Assembly (NCBI GenBank): GCA_963796675.1
Contig: CAWCMS010000011.1
Coordinates: 1-64,000 of the forward strand
Direction: 5' to 3'
DNA length: 64,000 nt
From: CAWCDJ01 sp963796675
GTDB lineage: Bacteria > Acidobacteriota > Terriglobia > Bryobacterales > Bryobacteraceae
Part shown: positions 1 through 8,608 of the stretch, piece after piece
Position numbering within the stretch: position 1 is the first letter of the stretch
How the letters are laid out: each line of letters opens with the position of its first letter
Translations under genes and position numbers: made by a program
Notes under the pieces: model-generated
What the model was told of the DNA's origin: nothing
The model's input: the letters and a program-made list of their open reading frames with translations, nothing else
Databases searched by the model: none

Positions 1-1017
1 TCCACACAAAGGTGCGGCTTGGGATCCTGGTTGCGCTCATCCAGATAAGCGAGCATCGCTTTCTCCAACGATCGAACGGCCGTGTGGCTTCCTCGGCGGC
101 GCATCGTTCGGTGAGCTCCCCGAACAGTCGCTCCACGAGATTCAACCGAACTGCCGCTGATTGGTGCCACATGAACGCGATACCGCGGGTGGCGGGCGAG
201 CCATGCTCGTACCTTGGTGACCTTATGCGTGCCGTAGTTGTCCATGACCAGGTGGACGTCCACCCCGCCAGGGAGATTCGCCTCGATGTCATCGAGAAAC
301 CCAGGAACTCCTGATGGCGATGCCATCGGTAGCACGTGCTGATCGTCACCCCGGAGCCACATCCATCGCCGAAAACAACGAAGTGACTCCGTGGCGCTCA
401 TAGTCGTGTGATTGGCGGGTCGGCACCCGGGAGCCAGCGGCAGAATCGGCTGAGTCCGATTCAGCGCCTGTACCTGCCTCTTTCGTCTACGCAGAGGACG
501 ATCGCACGATCCGGCGGATTCAGGTATAGGCCCACGATATCCCGCACTTTCTCAACGAATTGGGGGGTCCTTGGAGAACTTGAAGTTCTCCACCCGATGC
601 GGTTGCAATCCGAAAGTCCGCCAAATCCGCACGATGGCGGTCTGCGATAGACCTGCCTCTGGGCCATGAGGCGCGTGCTCCAGTGCGTGCTCTCGTCGGC
701 ATCGACTCCAGTGTCTTTGTGACGACGTCTTCGATCTGCAGGTCGGTTATCGTACGCGGCGTGCCCGCCCGCGGCTCGTCCAACAAGCCTTCCATCACGA
801 ATGACCCTAAATCGCTCCCGCCACTTGCAGACGGTCGCTTCCGGTAATCCGAAGCCGCTTGGCGACCTCAGTGTTGTTCATCCCCTGGCTACAACCGAGT
901 ACGATCCGGGCGCGCATGGCCATGGCTTGGCTGGATTTCGGCCGGCGCGGACAAGCTCAATTTCAGCTGGTCCGCAGGGGTCACACTCCAGTGGTCTCGT
1001 GGGACGACCATGTCCAT
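1..1017 (-). pseudogene. Decayed IS630-family transposase, cut by the window edge
   Basis: Read leftward, fragments in all three frames match an IS630-type DDE transposase in the right order. Near 1017 is a start ATG. Around 780-930 is the helix-turn-helix part ending in GLLDEPRAGTPRTITD. Around 500-600 is QFVEKVRDIVGLYLNPPDRA followed by VLCVDE, the first catalytic Asp. Around 225-260 is MDNYGTH, the second Asp. At the left edge is AMLAYLDERNQDPKP. At least three frame changes separate these pieces, so no full protein can be made. The 3' end lies outside the window. Family assignment rests on remembered IS630 motifs. The fragment order and the DDE-type motifs make an alternative unlikely. 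Confidence 0.8.
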
Positions 1018-1074
1018 ACCCAAGTATGCACCATCTCGAAGCTTATTCAACGGATTTCTCGCTCAGGACACTAG

Positions 1075-2389
1075 CAGGATGCTGAAAAAGTCCCAGTCCG
1101 CGTTACTTGTTGAAACAAAAGCGCGTCTTTATGTTTCAGCCTATGCGAGGAACCGATACCCAGCAGAGTTCGATGTTCAGCTACCTGTCACCGGAAGAGC
1201 GCGTACCAGCGAACCATCCGTTGCGGCCGATTCGGCTGATGGTCGATGACGCCTTGAAGGCGCTATCGCCAGCATTCAGCCGACTCTACTCAGCCTTCGG
1301 CCGGCCATCGATTCCGCCAGAGAAGTTGTTGCGAGCATTGCTTTTGCAGGTGTTGTATACGGTTCGCAGCGAACGGATGTTGATGGAGCAACTGGAATAC
1401 AACCTGCTCTTTCGATGGTTTGTTGGCCTGAACATGGACGAAACGGTATGGGTGCCGACGGTGTTTACCAAGAACCGGGACCGGCTTTTGGAAGGGGACA
1501 TCGCCGAGAAGTTCTTCGCACACGTGCTGGCTCAGGCGCGGATCGCGGACTTACTCTCTGACGAGCACTTCAGTGTGGACGGGACCCTCATCGAAGCCTG
1601 GGCGAGTCACAAGAGTTTTCAGCGGAAGGATCGGCCCGCGCCGCCGCCAGATGATCCCGGCAATCCGACGGTAGACTTCCACGGCGAAACGCGGAGCAAT
1701 GAGACGCACCAGTCAACCACGGATCCGGACGCACGACTGGCGCGGAAGAGTGGTGGTCATGAATCGAAGCTGGCGTATTGCGGCAACGTGCTGATTGAGA
1801 ATCGAAATGGACTCGTGGTGGACACAGCTTTGCTGCAATGCAGCGGTACTGGCCGAGCGGCATGCAGCCATGATCATGGCGGAGCGCGTGGAGGGGGTGG
1901 AGCGCATCACACTGGCCGCCGATAAAGGGTACGACACCAAAGACTTCGTGAAGGAAATGCGCGGCATGAATGTCACTCCGCATGTTTCGCAGAACACCAA
2001 GCGTCAGGGCGGCAGCGCGATTGATGGCCGCACGACGCGGCATGATGGCTACCAAGTGAGTCAGCGAAAACGGAAGCGAATCGAAGAAGTGTTTGGCTGG
2101 GTCAAGACGGTTGGCACGTTGCGGAAGACTCGGCATCGCGGTCTGGAAGCTGTCGCGTGGGTATTCACGTTCACCGCTACTGCTTACAACCTCGTGCGAA
2201 TGCGGAATCTGATATTCCCGGCAGTTCAATCCGTGTAGGTCCGGGGAGAATTGTGTTTTGAATTTTGGAAAACACGCGTTTGCGGCCAGTATCCCCCTAC
2301 GTGGGCCCCTCCGCGAATTGACCTCAGCCTCAGGAAGAAGAAATAGGAAGAAGGCCGAATTCCGTCCGAGGCCATTTTTCAGCAGCCTG
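1075..2389 (+). mobile_element. IS5-family insertion sequence
   Basis: A 1.3-kb element bounded by inverted repeats. The left end reads CAGGATGCTGAAAAAG and the right end, in reverse complement, reads CAGGCTGCTGAAAAAT, so 14 of the first 15 bases agree. The flanks are CTAG at 1071-1074 and TTAG at 2390-2393, close to the YTAR target duplication of IS5 elements but not identical. The single transposase gene inside is frameshifted. About 150 bases lie between its stop and the right end, with no other gene seen. Confidence 0.82.
1131..2238 (+). pseudogene. IS5-family transposase, frameshifted
   Basis: The product is an IS5-group DDE transposase. It has an N-terminal helical domain (MFSYLSPEERVPANHPLRPI and following), then the first catalytic Asp in HFSVDGTLIEAW, the second in LAADKGYDTKDF, and the Glu in RIEEVFGWVKTVG followed by RKTRHRG. 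The reading frame changes once near 1849-1852, where TACTGGCC carries one base too many. Removing one G restores GT-AERHAAMIMAE and a protein of about 368 residues, normal for the family. The ATG at 1131 was chosen as the first in-frame ATG inside the left repeat. The element may be inactive, or the extra base may be a sequencing error. Confidence 0.85.
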
Positions 2390-2425
2390 TTAGATCAGCC
2401 GCTCAACAAACTCTGCGCGCGTCAT
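2390..2425 (-). pseudogene. 5' stub of a gene interrupted by insertion sequences
   Basis: Just downstream of the GH2 gene, a second start ATG (2425-2423) is preceded by a purine-rich GGGCGGGG that could serve as ribosome binding site. It opens MTRAEFVERLI and then runs into the stop created by the IS5 boundary. The stub looks like the natural N-terminus of a second gene in the GH2 transcription unit whose remainder was displaced by the IS630/IS5 insertions. It could also be a chance short frame; only eleven codons are available. Confidence 0.4.
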
Positions 2426-2447
2426 CGGTGCCCCGCCCTGGCCAGCC

Positions 2448-5363
2448 CTACCGTTCCACCCGCCGCAGCACCAGAGGCGCCGGAGCCATCCCGCGCCGGC
2501 CGCCGAAAGATGGGTCGCTGCCGTCGGGCGCGGGACCGATCGCCGGACGCGGCCCATTGGTCGCCGCCGGCATTCCGCGTCCACCGCGGCCCGCCGGCGC
2601 GCTCCTTCGCAATTCGATCCGATCGCCGCTGATCGTTCCCGTGTAAGTCGCATTGCCAGCCCGGAACGCGACGTTCGAACCGTCCACCTTGCCGTCTTCG
2701 ATCGGCACTTCGCCGGCCGGTCCGCCGCCGAACCCCATTCCGCCCGAGGAGTCGAGCGATCCTGCCAGCGCTGCGCCCTCCTGATGGAGCGCTAACACCA
2801 TATCGGCGTCGGACGGGGCATTCTTCACCGGCCGCCACAGTCCACTGATGCCCGATCCGGCCGGCACCGCGCGCTCCCAGACCGCCGCCTGCGGCCGGAG
2901 CTTCACTGCTCTCGTCCGGACCGTCGCGCTTGCAGGCGTCAACCCCGGCGAGGTCGCCTCCACATTCAGACTTCCAACCGACTTTGTCGCCTGCACGATC
3001 GCCATGCACAGCCCGGCGAAGGCCTTGCGCGTCGACCCCGTGTCCGGCTCGTGATTCGTCGGATCGCCGTTGCCCGTGCCGAGCAGTTTGCCCGGTCCCG
3101 TCACCCGGAAGCTGACTGCATTCTCGGTCACCGGCACAATGCGCCCTTCGCCATCCTGCAACTCGACGGCGCAGACCACCACGTCCTCGCCATTGGCCGA
3201 GATCTCCTGCCGGTCGGTCCGCAGCACCAGCCGCGCGGGAGTGCCGGTGGTCTCGCGTTTCGCCACCAGCGTCTGCTGCCCGTTCTTGTAGCCGCGCGCC
3301 TCGATCGTGCCCGGCGCGTACTTCACGATCCAGGCCAGGTGCTGGTCCTTCTCGACATCCTTCGCGCCCAGGCTATGGCCGTTGTGGAACAGCTCGACCC
3401 GATCCAGGTTCGAGTACACCCAGACCGCGATCTCTTTGCCTTCGTAGCCTGGCCAATTCCAGTGCGGGAATAGGTGCAGCACCGGCTTCCCGGTCCACCA
3501 GGACTGGTAGTAGAAGAACGTGTCCTTCGGGAACCCGCAGGTGTCGATGATGCCGTATTGCGAGCTGATATTCGGCCATTGGTACGGCGAGGGCTCGCCG
3601 CGATAGTCGAAGCCGGTCCACACGAAGCCGCCGGCGATGTACGGCCGCACGCTGACGAACCGCCACCAGCCCTCGGCCGACGCGCGCCCGGTGGTGGTGT
3701 AAGGATCGTACGACGACACGGTCCCCTCCGCAGGGTCTGTGATGTAAGCACCGCGTGTACCCACCGCGCTGACATTCTCGGTGCCGCAGATTGGAGTCGC
3801 GGGGTGCGCTTTGTGGAATGCCTCGGCCTGCGGATCGGCATAGTTGCAGCCCATCACGTCGCAGACCACCAGGCCGCCCTTACCCATGGCGTCCCCCGGA
3901 GGCGGCGCGATGGTGACCGGCCGCGAGCCGTCGTTCCGCATCGCCACGCGCTTCATCGAGGTCAGCAGCCGCAGGCCGATCTCCGTGGCCGAAATGCCTT
4001 CCTCGTTGCCCATGGACCACAGGAAGACGCTCGGATGGTTGCGGTCGCGCCGCACCACGTTTTCGAATTGCGCGAGGCCTTCCGGATTCGACGAAAGCAT
4101 CCGCGTCTCGTCGAGCACCAGCATACCGAGCTCGTCACAGGCATCGAGCAGCTCGGGCGTCGGCGGATTGTGCGAGGTGCGCAGTGCGTTGCAGCCCATC
4201 TCCTGCAGCTTACGGACGCGGAAGTGCTGCATGGCATCGGGCAGTGCCACGCCCAGGCCGGCATGATCCTGGTGATTACACGTGCCCTTGACCTTGACCG
4301 CCTTGCCGTTCAGGAAGAAGCCCTTCTCTCCGTCGAATTTGAGGTCGCGGATGCCGAATCGCGTCTCGTAGCGGTCGGTCACGGCGCCTCCCGATTCCAC
4401 CTCGGTCACCAGGCGATATAGATTGCGCTCCTCGAGCGACCACAACGCGGGCGACTTCAGCACAATCTGCTGGCGGTATGTGCGATCGTCCCATTCCGCG
4501 ATCCCCGCGGGAGCGCTCACCGCCTTTCCCGCCGTCTTGCCCGAGGGGTCCAGGATGGTCGAGGTCACCCGCACGTTCTGATTGCCGCGGCCTTGGTTTT
4601 CGACCTCGGTGCGAATCGAGAGGGTGGCTTGCCCCGTCTGCACTTCGGCGGCGACCAGGGTGCCCCACTTGCGGACGTGGACCGGCGCGGTCTTCACCAG
4701 CCAGGTGTGGCGATAGAGGCCCGCTCCTTCGTAGAACCAGCCGTCGCTCAGCGTGGCATCGACGCGCACCAGCAGCACATTCGGTCCGCCGAATGTCGCG
4801 AAGTCGGTGAGGTCGAAATGAAACGGGTCGTAGCCCCCGCCGTGCCGGCCGATGTAGAAGCCGTTGAAGACGACCATGGTGTCCCGATAGGCGCCATCGA
4901 ACTCGATAGAGATGCGCCGGCCGGCATCGGTGGCCGGGAGATCGAAGACCCGGCGATACCAGCCGACGCTGGTTTCCGGGTAGTCGCGGCCGAGCGGATA
5001 GAAGCCTTTGCTGGCCAGAGCCGGATCGTCTTTGAACGGGAGACCGATGACCCAGTCGTGCGGCAGGTCGACCGGCGCCCAGTCGCTATCGTCAAAGGCC
5101 GTACTGCTGGGGGTCAGGAAGCCGCCGGTCTTCTGGAACCCGCCGGACCGGCCGCCGCCGAAGCCGAAGTCCTTGGCTATGTCGGTGGCATGTCCGAAAT
5201 GAAACCGCCAGCCGAAATCGAGCAACAGGCGCTCGCGCGGCGACAGCAAGGAGGGCGTTTGCGGCTGCTCCGCCTCGGAAGCGGACAGCGAGGCCTCCAC
5301 CGGCGTCGCAGCCGTGACCGCCATTCCACTCTTCAGTACATCCCGACGGGACCATTGCTTCAT
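2448..5363 (-). CDS. Exported glycoside hydrolase family 2 protein (beta-galactosidase-like)
   Basis: A 971-residue GH2 glycosidase that probably removes beta-linked sugars from polysaccharide outside the cytoplasm. Residues 1-27 form a twin-arginine signal (SRRDVLKSGMAVTAA). They are followed by a sugar-binding jelly-roll domain (about 45-225), an immunoglobulin-like domain (about 230-338) and a TIM barrel (about 340-620). RTSHNPPTPE is at 395-404, the likely acid/base Glu454 is in WSMGNEEG, and the likely nucleophile Glu529 is in GTENVSA. After a DUF4982-like and a Big-like region, the last 85 or so residues form a small beta-rich domain (LHQEGAALAGSL, TGTISGDRIELRR) seen attached to other hydrolases of this phylum. 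Substrate cannot be read from the sequence. It is divergent from the metallo-hydrolase gene, and an IS scar lies just beyond its stop. Confidence 0.9.
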   Translation of the reverse strand: MKQWSRRDVLKSGMAVTAATPVEASLSASEAEQPQTPSLLSPRERLLLDFGWRFHFGHATDIAKDFGFGGGRSGGFQKTGGFLTPSSTAFDDSDWAPVDLPHDWVIGLPFKDDPALASKGFYPLGRDYPETSVGWYRRVFDLPATDAGRRISIEFDGAYRDTMVVFNGFYIGRHGGGYDPFHFDLTDFATFGGPNVLLVRVDATLSDGWFYEGAGLYRHTWLVKTAPVHVRKWGTLVAAEVQTGQATLSIRTEVENQGRGNQNVRVTSTILDPSGKTAGKAVSAPAGIAEWDDRTYRQQIVLKSPALWSLEERNLYRLVTEVESGGAVTDRYETRFGIRDLKFDGEKGFFLNGKAVKVKGTCNHQDHAGLGVALPDAMQHFRVRKLQEMGCNALRTSHNPPTPELLDACDELGMLVLDETRMLSSNPEGLAQFENVVRRDRNHPSVFLWSMGNEEGISATEIGLRLLTSMKRVAMRNDGSRPVTIAPPPGDAMGKGGLVVCDVMGCNYADPQAEAFHKAHPATPICGTENVSAVGTRGAYITDPAEGTVSSYDPYTTTGRASAEGWWRFVSVRPYIAGGFVWTGFDYRGEPSPYQWPNISSQYGIIDTCGFPKDTFFYYQSWWTGKPVLHLFPHWNWPGYEGKEIAVWVYSNLDRVELFHNGHSLGAKDVEKDQHLAWIVKYAPGTIEARGYKNGQQTLVAKRETTGTPARLVLRTDRQEISANGEDVVVCAVELQDGEGRIVPVTENAVSFRVTGPGKLLGTGNGDPTNHEPDTGSTRKAFAGLCMAIVQATKSVGSLNVEATSPGLTPASATVRTRAVKLRPQAAVWERAVPAGSGISGLWRPVKNAPSDADMVLALHQEGAALAGSLDSSGGMGFGGGPAGEVPIEDGKVDGSNVAFRAGNATYTGTISGDRIELRRSAPAGRGGRGMPAATNGPRPAIGPAPDGSDPSFGGRRGMAPAPLVLRRVER

Positions 5364-5470
5364 AGCCGTTCCGGCGGCTGCTGGGCCTGCCGGTGGGGAT
5401 GCGCCGCGTGGGCTCCCCTGGAAATATCATGCTAAATCAAAACTTCGCCGGACGGATATACACTTGGTCT

Positions 5471-6163
5471 ATGCAAATTACCTGGCTCGGCCACGGCACT
5501 TTCCAGTTCGAACTTCCTTCCGGCCAAGTCATCGTGATGGACCCGTGGATCGAAGGTAATCCGGCCTATCCGAAAGGCTTCGAGATCCGCCATGTCGATA
5601 CCCTCTGCATCACGCACGGCCATTTCGATCACATCCACGACGCCGTCCCGCTCGCCAAGCGTTTCTCGCCTGAAGTCGTCGGCATCTTCGAGACCTGCCA
5701 GTGGCTCGAAATGAAGGGCGTGGGCAACATCCGCGCGATGAACAAGGGTGGCACACAAAAGGTGGGCAGCGTCGAGATCACCATGACGCACGCCGTGCAT
5801 AGCTGCGGCATCCTCGACGAAGGCAAGATTATCTACGGCGGAGAGGCCGCGGGCTATGTGCTGCGCTTCGAAGATGGCCGCGCCGCCTATTTCGCGGGCG
5901 ACACCAACGTCTTCACCGACATGCAACTCATCGAGCAGCTTTACCACCCGGAACTGGCATTCCTGCCCATCGGCGACCACTTCACCATGGGCCCGCGGGA
6001 GGCGGCTCTCGCCTGCCGGCTTCTCCAGGCAAAACGCGTGATCCCGATGCACTTCGCCACGTTCCCTCTACTCACCGGGCGGCCCGCAGAATTGCAGCGC
6101 CTCACCACCGGCAGCGGCACGGATATCTGGAATTTGCAGCCGGGCGTGCCGGTTACCTGGTAG
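5471..6163 (+). CDS. UPF0173-type metal-dependent hydrolase (metallo-beta-lactamase fold)
   Basis: A 230-residue cytoplasmic protein with the metallo-beta-lactamase fold, similar to the UPF0173 family. The zinc site motif ITHGHFDHIHD covers residues 47-57 (His49, His51, Asp53, His54). Further metal ligands are expected in the MTHAVHS, AGDTN and PMHFATFP segments, all present. The start at 5471 gives the usual MQITWLGHG beginning; an upstream in-frame ATG at 5393 would add an unrelated tail. The physiological substrate of this family is not established. It has no signal peptide, is divergent from the GH2 gene and convergent with the next one. Confidence 0.88.
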   Translation: MQITWLGHGTFQFELPSGQVIVMDPWIEGNPAYPKGFEIRHVDTLCITHGHFDHIHDAVPLAKRFSPEVVGIFETCQWLEMKGVGNIRAMNKGGTQKVGSVEITMTHAVHSCGILDEGKIIYGGEAAGYVLRFEDGRAAYFAGDTNVFTDMQLIEQLYHPELAFLPIGDHFTMGPREAALACRLLQAKRVIPMHFATFPLLTGRPAELQRLTTGSGTDIWNLQPGVPVTW

Positions 6164-6176
6164 CCGGGTCCCGCGC

Positions 6177-7442
6177 CTACTGCTTCACCCACCTCGCGAT
6201 GGTGTCGATCACCTCCGGCGCCACGTGTCCGGGTTTGCGGTACTCCGCTTCGCTGCTTTTCCCTTCCCCGGCCTCGAACAGGTAGTTCAAGGTCGGGAAG
6301 CTCTGGAAGGTCACGTCCTTCTTCCCTGCCAGCCCCGTCTTCCACAGCGAGAAGTCTTTCATCGACGTCTGGAAATCGCGCTCACCCTGCAGCACCAGGA
6401 TGCGGACGTTCAGTTCCTTCGCGTCGCCCACCGGATTGTAGCCCTTGAGATCGAGCAGGTACGGGGCGGACATCCCCAGCAGCGGCGGTGCGTCGGAATC
6501 CGCGTCTTCCAGTGCCTTGATGCGTTTCGCCTGCGCCTGGATGCCCGCCAGATCCTTCGGATCCACACCCACGGCGATCGCCTGGTCCACGATGTCATCT
6601 TCGAGCGGCCGCGAATTGGCGCCCAGCAGGATCAGGCCGGCCAGTTTCTCGTCGTCCTGAGCGATCCGTGGAGCCGCGTATCCGCCGAGCCCATGCCCGA
6701 GCACGTAGACCTTCGCGGGGTCCACCTCTTTTTGGGTGCGGAGCAGCGCCGCCGCACGCACGGCATCGTCCACCGTTTCGTCATCGAGCGTATAGCCGTG
6801 CAGCCCGGCCATCTTGGAGTGGTACTGCCGGGTTCGCTTTTCATACCGCAGCACCACAATGCCCTGCGAAGCCAGCCCCTGCGCCAGGTCTTTGAAGACC
6901 TTCGCGCCGCCCACCGATTCGTCTCGGTCGTTGGCGCCCGCGCCGTGCACCAGCACCACCGCCGGAAAGGGCCCGCTGCCGACCGGCACGCTGAGAGTGC
7001 CGGGCAGCTTCCACTGATCGTCCCCGACGGTCACCTCGCTCTCGTGAAACGATCCGGGCTTCACATACGCGGGCGCCTTCCAGGGCACACCGCTCGGCAG
7101 CGGGAACATGCCGGCTACCAGCCCGTCGCGATTCACGATGTAGCGAAAGTTGTAACTCTTGGCCTCGAACTCCACCGGAAAGATCACGATCGTGTTCATC
7201 CCGATCTGTTGTAGCAAGGGTGTGCCGATCTCCTTCACCGGCCCGAACTCGGTCCGGAGTTTGGAGAGCGATTCGGCCGGATAGGCCTTCTGCATATCGG
7301 CCGTGAATAGCGGAGCCAGGTCCTTATAATTTCCTGCCAGCAGCAGATCCAGCGCCTTCCTGGCGGTCGCCGCAGGGTCCGCGGCTGTCTGCGCCATCAC
7401 GATTCCCGTGCAAAGGCAAAGCAAAATACAAAAAGACTTCAC
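6177..7442 (-). CDS. Exported alpha/beta-hydrolase-like protein with DUF3887 domain, nucleophile Ser replaced
   Basis: A 421-residue protein with a signal peptide (residues 1-17, cleavage after VMA). A DUF3887-like domain follows (about 22-115), then an alpha/beta-hydrolase domain (about 135-421) with the oxyanion segment LVHGAGAND. The nucleophile elbow reads LGHGLGG, with Gly251 where GHSLGG hydrolases carry the catalytic Ser (codon GGG). The acid GERD and the histidine in PGHVAPE remain. It may therefore be a non-catalytic binding protein, or it may use another mechanism. It lies divergent from the sulfurtransferase gene. Confidence 0.82.
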   Translation of the reverse strand: MKSFCILLCLCTGIVMAQTAADPAATARKALDLLLAGNYKDLAPLFTADMQKAYPAESLSKLRTEFGPVKEIGTPLLQQIGMNTIVIFPVEFEAKSYNFRYIVNRDGLVAGMFPLPSGVPWKAPAYVKPGSFHESEVTVGDDQWKLPGTLSVPVGSGPFPAVVLVHGAGANDRDESVGGAKVFKDLAQGLASQGIVVLRYEKRTRQYHSKMAGLHGYTLDDETVDDAVRAAALLRTQKEVDPAKVYVLGHGLGGYAAPRIAQDDEKLAGLILLGANSRPLEDDIVDQAIAVGVDPKDLAGIQAQAKRIKALEDADSDAPPLLGMSAPYLLDLKGYNPVGDAKELNVRILVLQGERDFQTSMKDFSLWKTGLAGKKDVTFQSFPTLNYLFEAGEGKSSEAEYRKPGHVAPEVIDTIARWVKQ

Positions 7443-7464
7443 GTTTCTATCGTACAGCGGGCGC

Positions 7465-7470
7465 TATAAT
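7465..7470 (+). promoter_or_regulatory. Likely -10 box of the sulfurtransferase gene
   Basis: A perfect TATAAT lies 40 bases before the sulfurtransferase start in the short divergent region. No convincing -35 hexamer is seen at the usual distance. Confidence 0.5.
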
Positions 7471-7509
7471 TGCCGCAGACCCCCCAAAAAACTCAGAGGA
7501 GAAACAAGC

Positions 7510-8373
7510 ATGGCCGAATACGCGCATCCGGAAGCGTTGGTGTCCACGGACTGGGTAGCCCAACACGCCGCCGATCCCGATGTGAAGGTGGTGGAGGTCG
7601 ATGTCGATACCAAGGCCTACGACGAAGGGCATGTGCCGGGAGCGCTGGCATGGGCCTGGAATACGCAACTGTGCGACACGCTGCGGCGCGACATCCTGTC
7701 GAAGGAGCAGTTCGAAGCTCTGATGTCGAGCTCCGGCGTTACTCCCGAGACCACCCTGGTGATCTACGGCGACAACAACAACTGGTTCGCCGCCTGGGCG
7801 CTATGGCAGGCCAAAATTTACGGCCACGGCGACGTCCGCCTGATGAACGGCGGCCGCAAGAAGTGGCTCGCCGAAGGCCGAGATCTCAGCACCAGCCAAC
7901 CTGCCGTCACCCCGACCCATTACTCCGCCAATGGTCCCGACCTTGCGCTGCGCGCCTTTCTGCCGCAGGTGCTGAAGGCCTCCGCGGATCGTGCGGCGTC
8001 GATGGTGGACGTCCGCAGCCCGCAGGAGTTCACGGGTGAAATCCTGGCGCCTCCCGGGCTCCCTGAGACCTGCCAGCGCGGCGGCCATGTCCCCGGCGCC
8101 CGCAATATTCCGTGGAGCAAGGCCTGCAATGACGACGGCACCTTCAAATCGGCCGGGGAACTGAAGGCACTCTACGGCCTCGAGGGCGTCGACGGCTCGA
8201 AGCCGGTGATCGCGTATTGCCGGATCGGCGAGCGTTCCAGCCACACCTGGTTCGTGCTGAAGTATCTGCTCGGCTTTTCGAACGTCACGAATTACGATGG
8301 CAGTTGGACCGAGTGGGGCAACCTGGTCGGCGTCCCCGTGGAACGCGGCGCGGCGGAAGCAGCGAAAGGATAA
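7510..8373 (+). CDS. Tandem-rhodanese sulfurtransferase (thiosulfate sulfurtransferase type)
   Basis: A 287-residue protein with two rhodanese domains (about 8-125 and 155-280). Only the second is catalytic: Cys237 in the loop YCRIGERSSHTW accepts the sulfane sulfur. The loop CRIGER resembles thiosulfate sulfurtransferases (CRxGxR) rather than mercaptopyruvate enzymes (CGSGVT). The start ATG at 7510 is set by an AGAGGAGA ribosome binding site at about 7494-7501. There is no signal peptide, so it probably acts in the cytoplasm, transferring sulfur from thiosulfate to an acceptor such as cyanide or a thiol. The next small gene follows 10 bases after its stop and is probably cotranscribed. Confidence 0.9.
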   Translation: MAEYAHPEALVSTDWVAQHAADPDVKVVEVDVDTKAYDEGHVPGALAWAWNTQLCDTLRRDILSKEQFEALMSSSGVTPETTLVIYGDNNNWFAAWALWQAKIYGHGDVRLMNGGRKKWLAEGRDLSTSQPAVTPTHYSANGPDLALRAFLPQVLKASADRAASMVDVRSPQEFTGEILAPPGLPETCQRGGHVPGARNIPWSKACNDDGTFKSAGELKALYGLEGVDGSKPVIAYCRIGERSSHTWFVLKYLLGFSNVTNYDGSWTEWGNLVGVPVERGAAEAAKG

Positions 8374-8383
8374 ATCGATCGTC

Positions 8384-8605
8384 GTGAAAGCGGAACACTA
8401 TCAGGAGCGGCGCCTGGAGCTCGCCGGTTGGCCGGTGAACATCTCCAGCTACCAGTTGGGCGCCGAATGGCACGCCAAAGCCGATAACGTCTCCCCCGGG
8501 GCCGGCCTCTGCCGGACCACCGGGGCCACCCGGGAAGAAGCGGAAGAAAAGGCCGTGAAGCGCGCCGAGGAACTGCTCTCGCGCACTCGCCGCCACGCCA
8601 TATAG
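8384..8605 (+). CDS. Small conserved-looking protein of unknown function
   Basis: A 73-residue protein starting at GTG 8384 (VKAEHYQERRLELAGWPVNI). It lies 10 bases after the sulfurtransferase stop, with AAAGGA overlapping that stop as a possible ribosome binding site at a long spacing. The middle has several Gly and Ala, and the C-terminus is a charged amphipathic helix (TREEAEEKAVKRAEELLSRT). No signal peptide, membrane segment or cysteine pair is present. Its position suggests a role tied to the sulfurtransferase, but nothing in the sequence defines one. Confidence 0.65.
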   Translation: MKAEHYQERRLELAGWPVNISSYQLGAEWHAKADNVSPGAGLCRTTGATREEAEEKAVKRAEELLSRTRRHAI

Positions 8606-8608
8606 GCG

